Shown piece by piece: positions 62,262 through 64,000 of a stretch of 64,000 nt of DNA. The stretch lies in the NCBI GenBank assembly GCA_039105265.1, contig JAPFFF010000004.1, positions 2,728,001-2,792,000 on the forward strand, in the 5' to 3' direction. The notes below the pieces were generated by a model. That model searched no databases. It saw only the letters and a program-made list of their open reading frames with translations, and was not told where the DNA came from. The position numbers and the translations under genes are program-made. The stretch's first letter is position 1. The number at the start of each line of letters is the position of its first letter. Source of the stretch: Tritrichomonas musculus (Eukaryota; Parabasalia; Tritrichomonadida; Tritrichomonadidae).

Positions 62262-64000
62262 TAGAAAATATTATTTTATAAATGGAAAGCTTTAATTTCC
62301 TTCACTGTATGATAAACAAGGAGTTGGTGAAAACCTCTCAAAAAATTCAATCGAATTTCAGAAGGTATATTGAAATTTGAGTTATATTTGAGAGCCTTTT
62401 CAATATCATTTTTCATTCAATTTTGGACATCTTTATGAAAAAGTTTACAATGTAGATAGGTTTTTCTGATGTTTACTCGTTTATCGTCTTACTATCAGAG
62501 TTGTAATATGATTTGAGAATATTTCTCAAAATTCAATGAAAATTGAGATATAGGTCCCAAATTTTTTGAATTAATTGAAATTATTAAATAAATTTTTCAG
62601 ATAAAAAACGATTAATTTTTTTTTATAGATTCTAATATTCAATAAAAATATTAATATTTTGAATATAAATGCAGATTCATGTAATTATATATATATTATT
62701 AAAATTATATTTTTATTTTAATAAGATATTTATTCAAATTTTATCAAAATAAAAATAGATTAATATAAAAAGAGAGATATGGTTATAAATTGACCTTATA
62801 ATGTTATTTTTATGTATTTTAATATAATAACAAAGGATTACATTTGATTTATTTATTAATTTGTTATTTATTTTTATATATATAATTTATTTAAAAATTA
62901 TATTAAATGTATATATATAATTGATCAAGAAATATATATAATAAATAATACATACTTTCAATGATATTCAATTTTCAATAATTAGCATGAAAATAATTTA
63001 TTGAAATTCTAATCGTCTAACGAGTAAATTGTGAGTTTTTCCTTCAAATAATTTGAAAGAATTGAATCTATCGTTCGAATTTTTTTGGCGAGGTTCGTTT
63101 TCTCGCCAAATACCTGATAAATAATATTTTTGATAAATAATTGTTAATATATAATACTATTTTTTTTTCCAATCTAAAATTTTGGAGTTGAAATTGAGTT
63201 CTATTTACGAATATTTCATTTTTAAAAAATACTTTATTTTTTGCTGAACAAATAACTGATTTGCTATTAATAAACATCAAATGATTTATCTATTTAATTT
63301 ATTTAATTACTATTAATTTTTTCAGAATGATTTAAATTTGATTTTTCATATACTGCTTTAATAGCACTTTTTATTATTATTATATATTATAAAATAATGT
63401 TATTATTTATATTCAAATGTTTAATTGTTTATATATTGTTTTTTTTATGAGTTATATATAAATTATTGACTTCAAAAAAATATCTCAATTAATTTGAATA
63501 ATCTCATAGAATCGGTCAGACTGCTTACTATAGTCAATTTCCACTTTTTCATAGGCATGCGACTATTCAAATAATTACCTTAAAAAAACTAAAAACTCAT
63601 TTTTAAATAATTAAGTATTTTTATTAATAAATATGAATATAAATAAAAATTATGTAATGATAAAATTTCAGAGAGTTTATAATCATTTTTTTTGATTTAA
63701 TTTTTTTCTAAAGAATTTTTGTATTAAGTAAAACATCTTTTTATGCAAAATATAAAAATCATTTTGGAATAATAATTATTTCATTAGAGTTATAAAAAGC
63801 AAATATCTATTAATTTTAAAATTATTTATAATTTAAATCGTTTTTTGATTTTGAATTTCACTTTTTTACAATTGCCATACCTATTTCAAAAATATGTATT
63901 TTATATTGGCGTAATGTTATATCAATTGAAATTTTTGTCAATTCTATATGCATTCTTAAAAAAATTGAATGTTTTAAACGGGATGATGTGATCAAATCTA
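62262..64000. other. AT-rich end of window, nothing definite
   Basis: No supported gene. The only notable mark is a 9-bp perfect hairpin, TTTGGCGAG (63084-63092) with CTCGCCAAA (63102-63110), of unknown meaning. Confidence 0.45.

Noticed and set aside
63068-63280. 70-codon minus-strand frame
   Set aside because: Low-complexity Lys/Ile/Phe peptide overlapping the hairpin; no support.

Overview
The window is very AT-rich eukaryotic DNA with compact, intronless genes and long homopolymer runs. It looks like a trichomonad (Parabasalia), most likely Tritrichomonas or a close relative. The grounds are a BspA-type leucine-rich-repeat domain, a Maverick/Polinton, Mutator-like and Tc1/mariner-like elements, FCP1-type phosphatase and expanded kinase genes, a tRNA-Tyr with a tiny intron, and occasional TCAYW initiator motifs just before start codons. 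The species call is inference; there is no rDNA here.

Layout. 1-3.7 kb is a repeat cluster: a TIR element with a 12-bp target duplication (590-1537) and an almost perfect 2 x 682-bp palindrome flanked by an 8-bp duplication (1622-3051). 3.9-5.0 kb is a Fringe/GT31-like type II glycosyltransferase gene. 5.0-15 kb is transposon debris: stray element ends, a decayed Tc1/mariner transposase, a MITE, a visibly more GC-rich element with an 808-aa protein, and a Mutator SWIM-domain remnant. 15.7-21.2 kb holds signalling genes: an FCP1/NIF-type phosphatase, a CaMKK-like kinase and a CAMK-group kinase, with a 613-bp MITE between the kinases. 22-24.6 kb holds two more non-autonomous elements.

24.8-37.6 kb is a three-layer nest. 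A host gene (possibly a VPS9-domain protein) is split by a hAT-like element with an 8-bp duplication. That element carries a Maverick/Polinton fossil with identical 169-bp termini and, separately, a MULE-like MITE with a 9-bp duplication. 38-51.5 kb is the most ordinary stretch: a 780-aa helical protein, tRNA-Tyr, a small Ser/Pro-rich ORF, a tandem pair of RCC1-repeat/pseudokinase genes whose sequence is a mosaic of identical and unrelated blocks, a coiled-coil protein, and a SCAR/WAVE-like actin regulator transcribed divergently from it.

54.1-61.7 kb is the highlight: an apparently whole 7.6-kb Mutator-like transposon. It encodes a BspA-LRR/MULE-transposase/SWIM fusion between 2-kb terminal inverted repeats. 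Each TIR carries a 41-bp minisatellite, a 57-bp repeat and two copies of a conserved tRNA-like three-way-junction sequence. It has a 9-bp duplication and sits inside a small Tc1/mariner-like element. The remaining end (62.3-64 kb) is AT-rich and appears empty.
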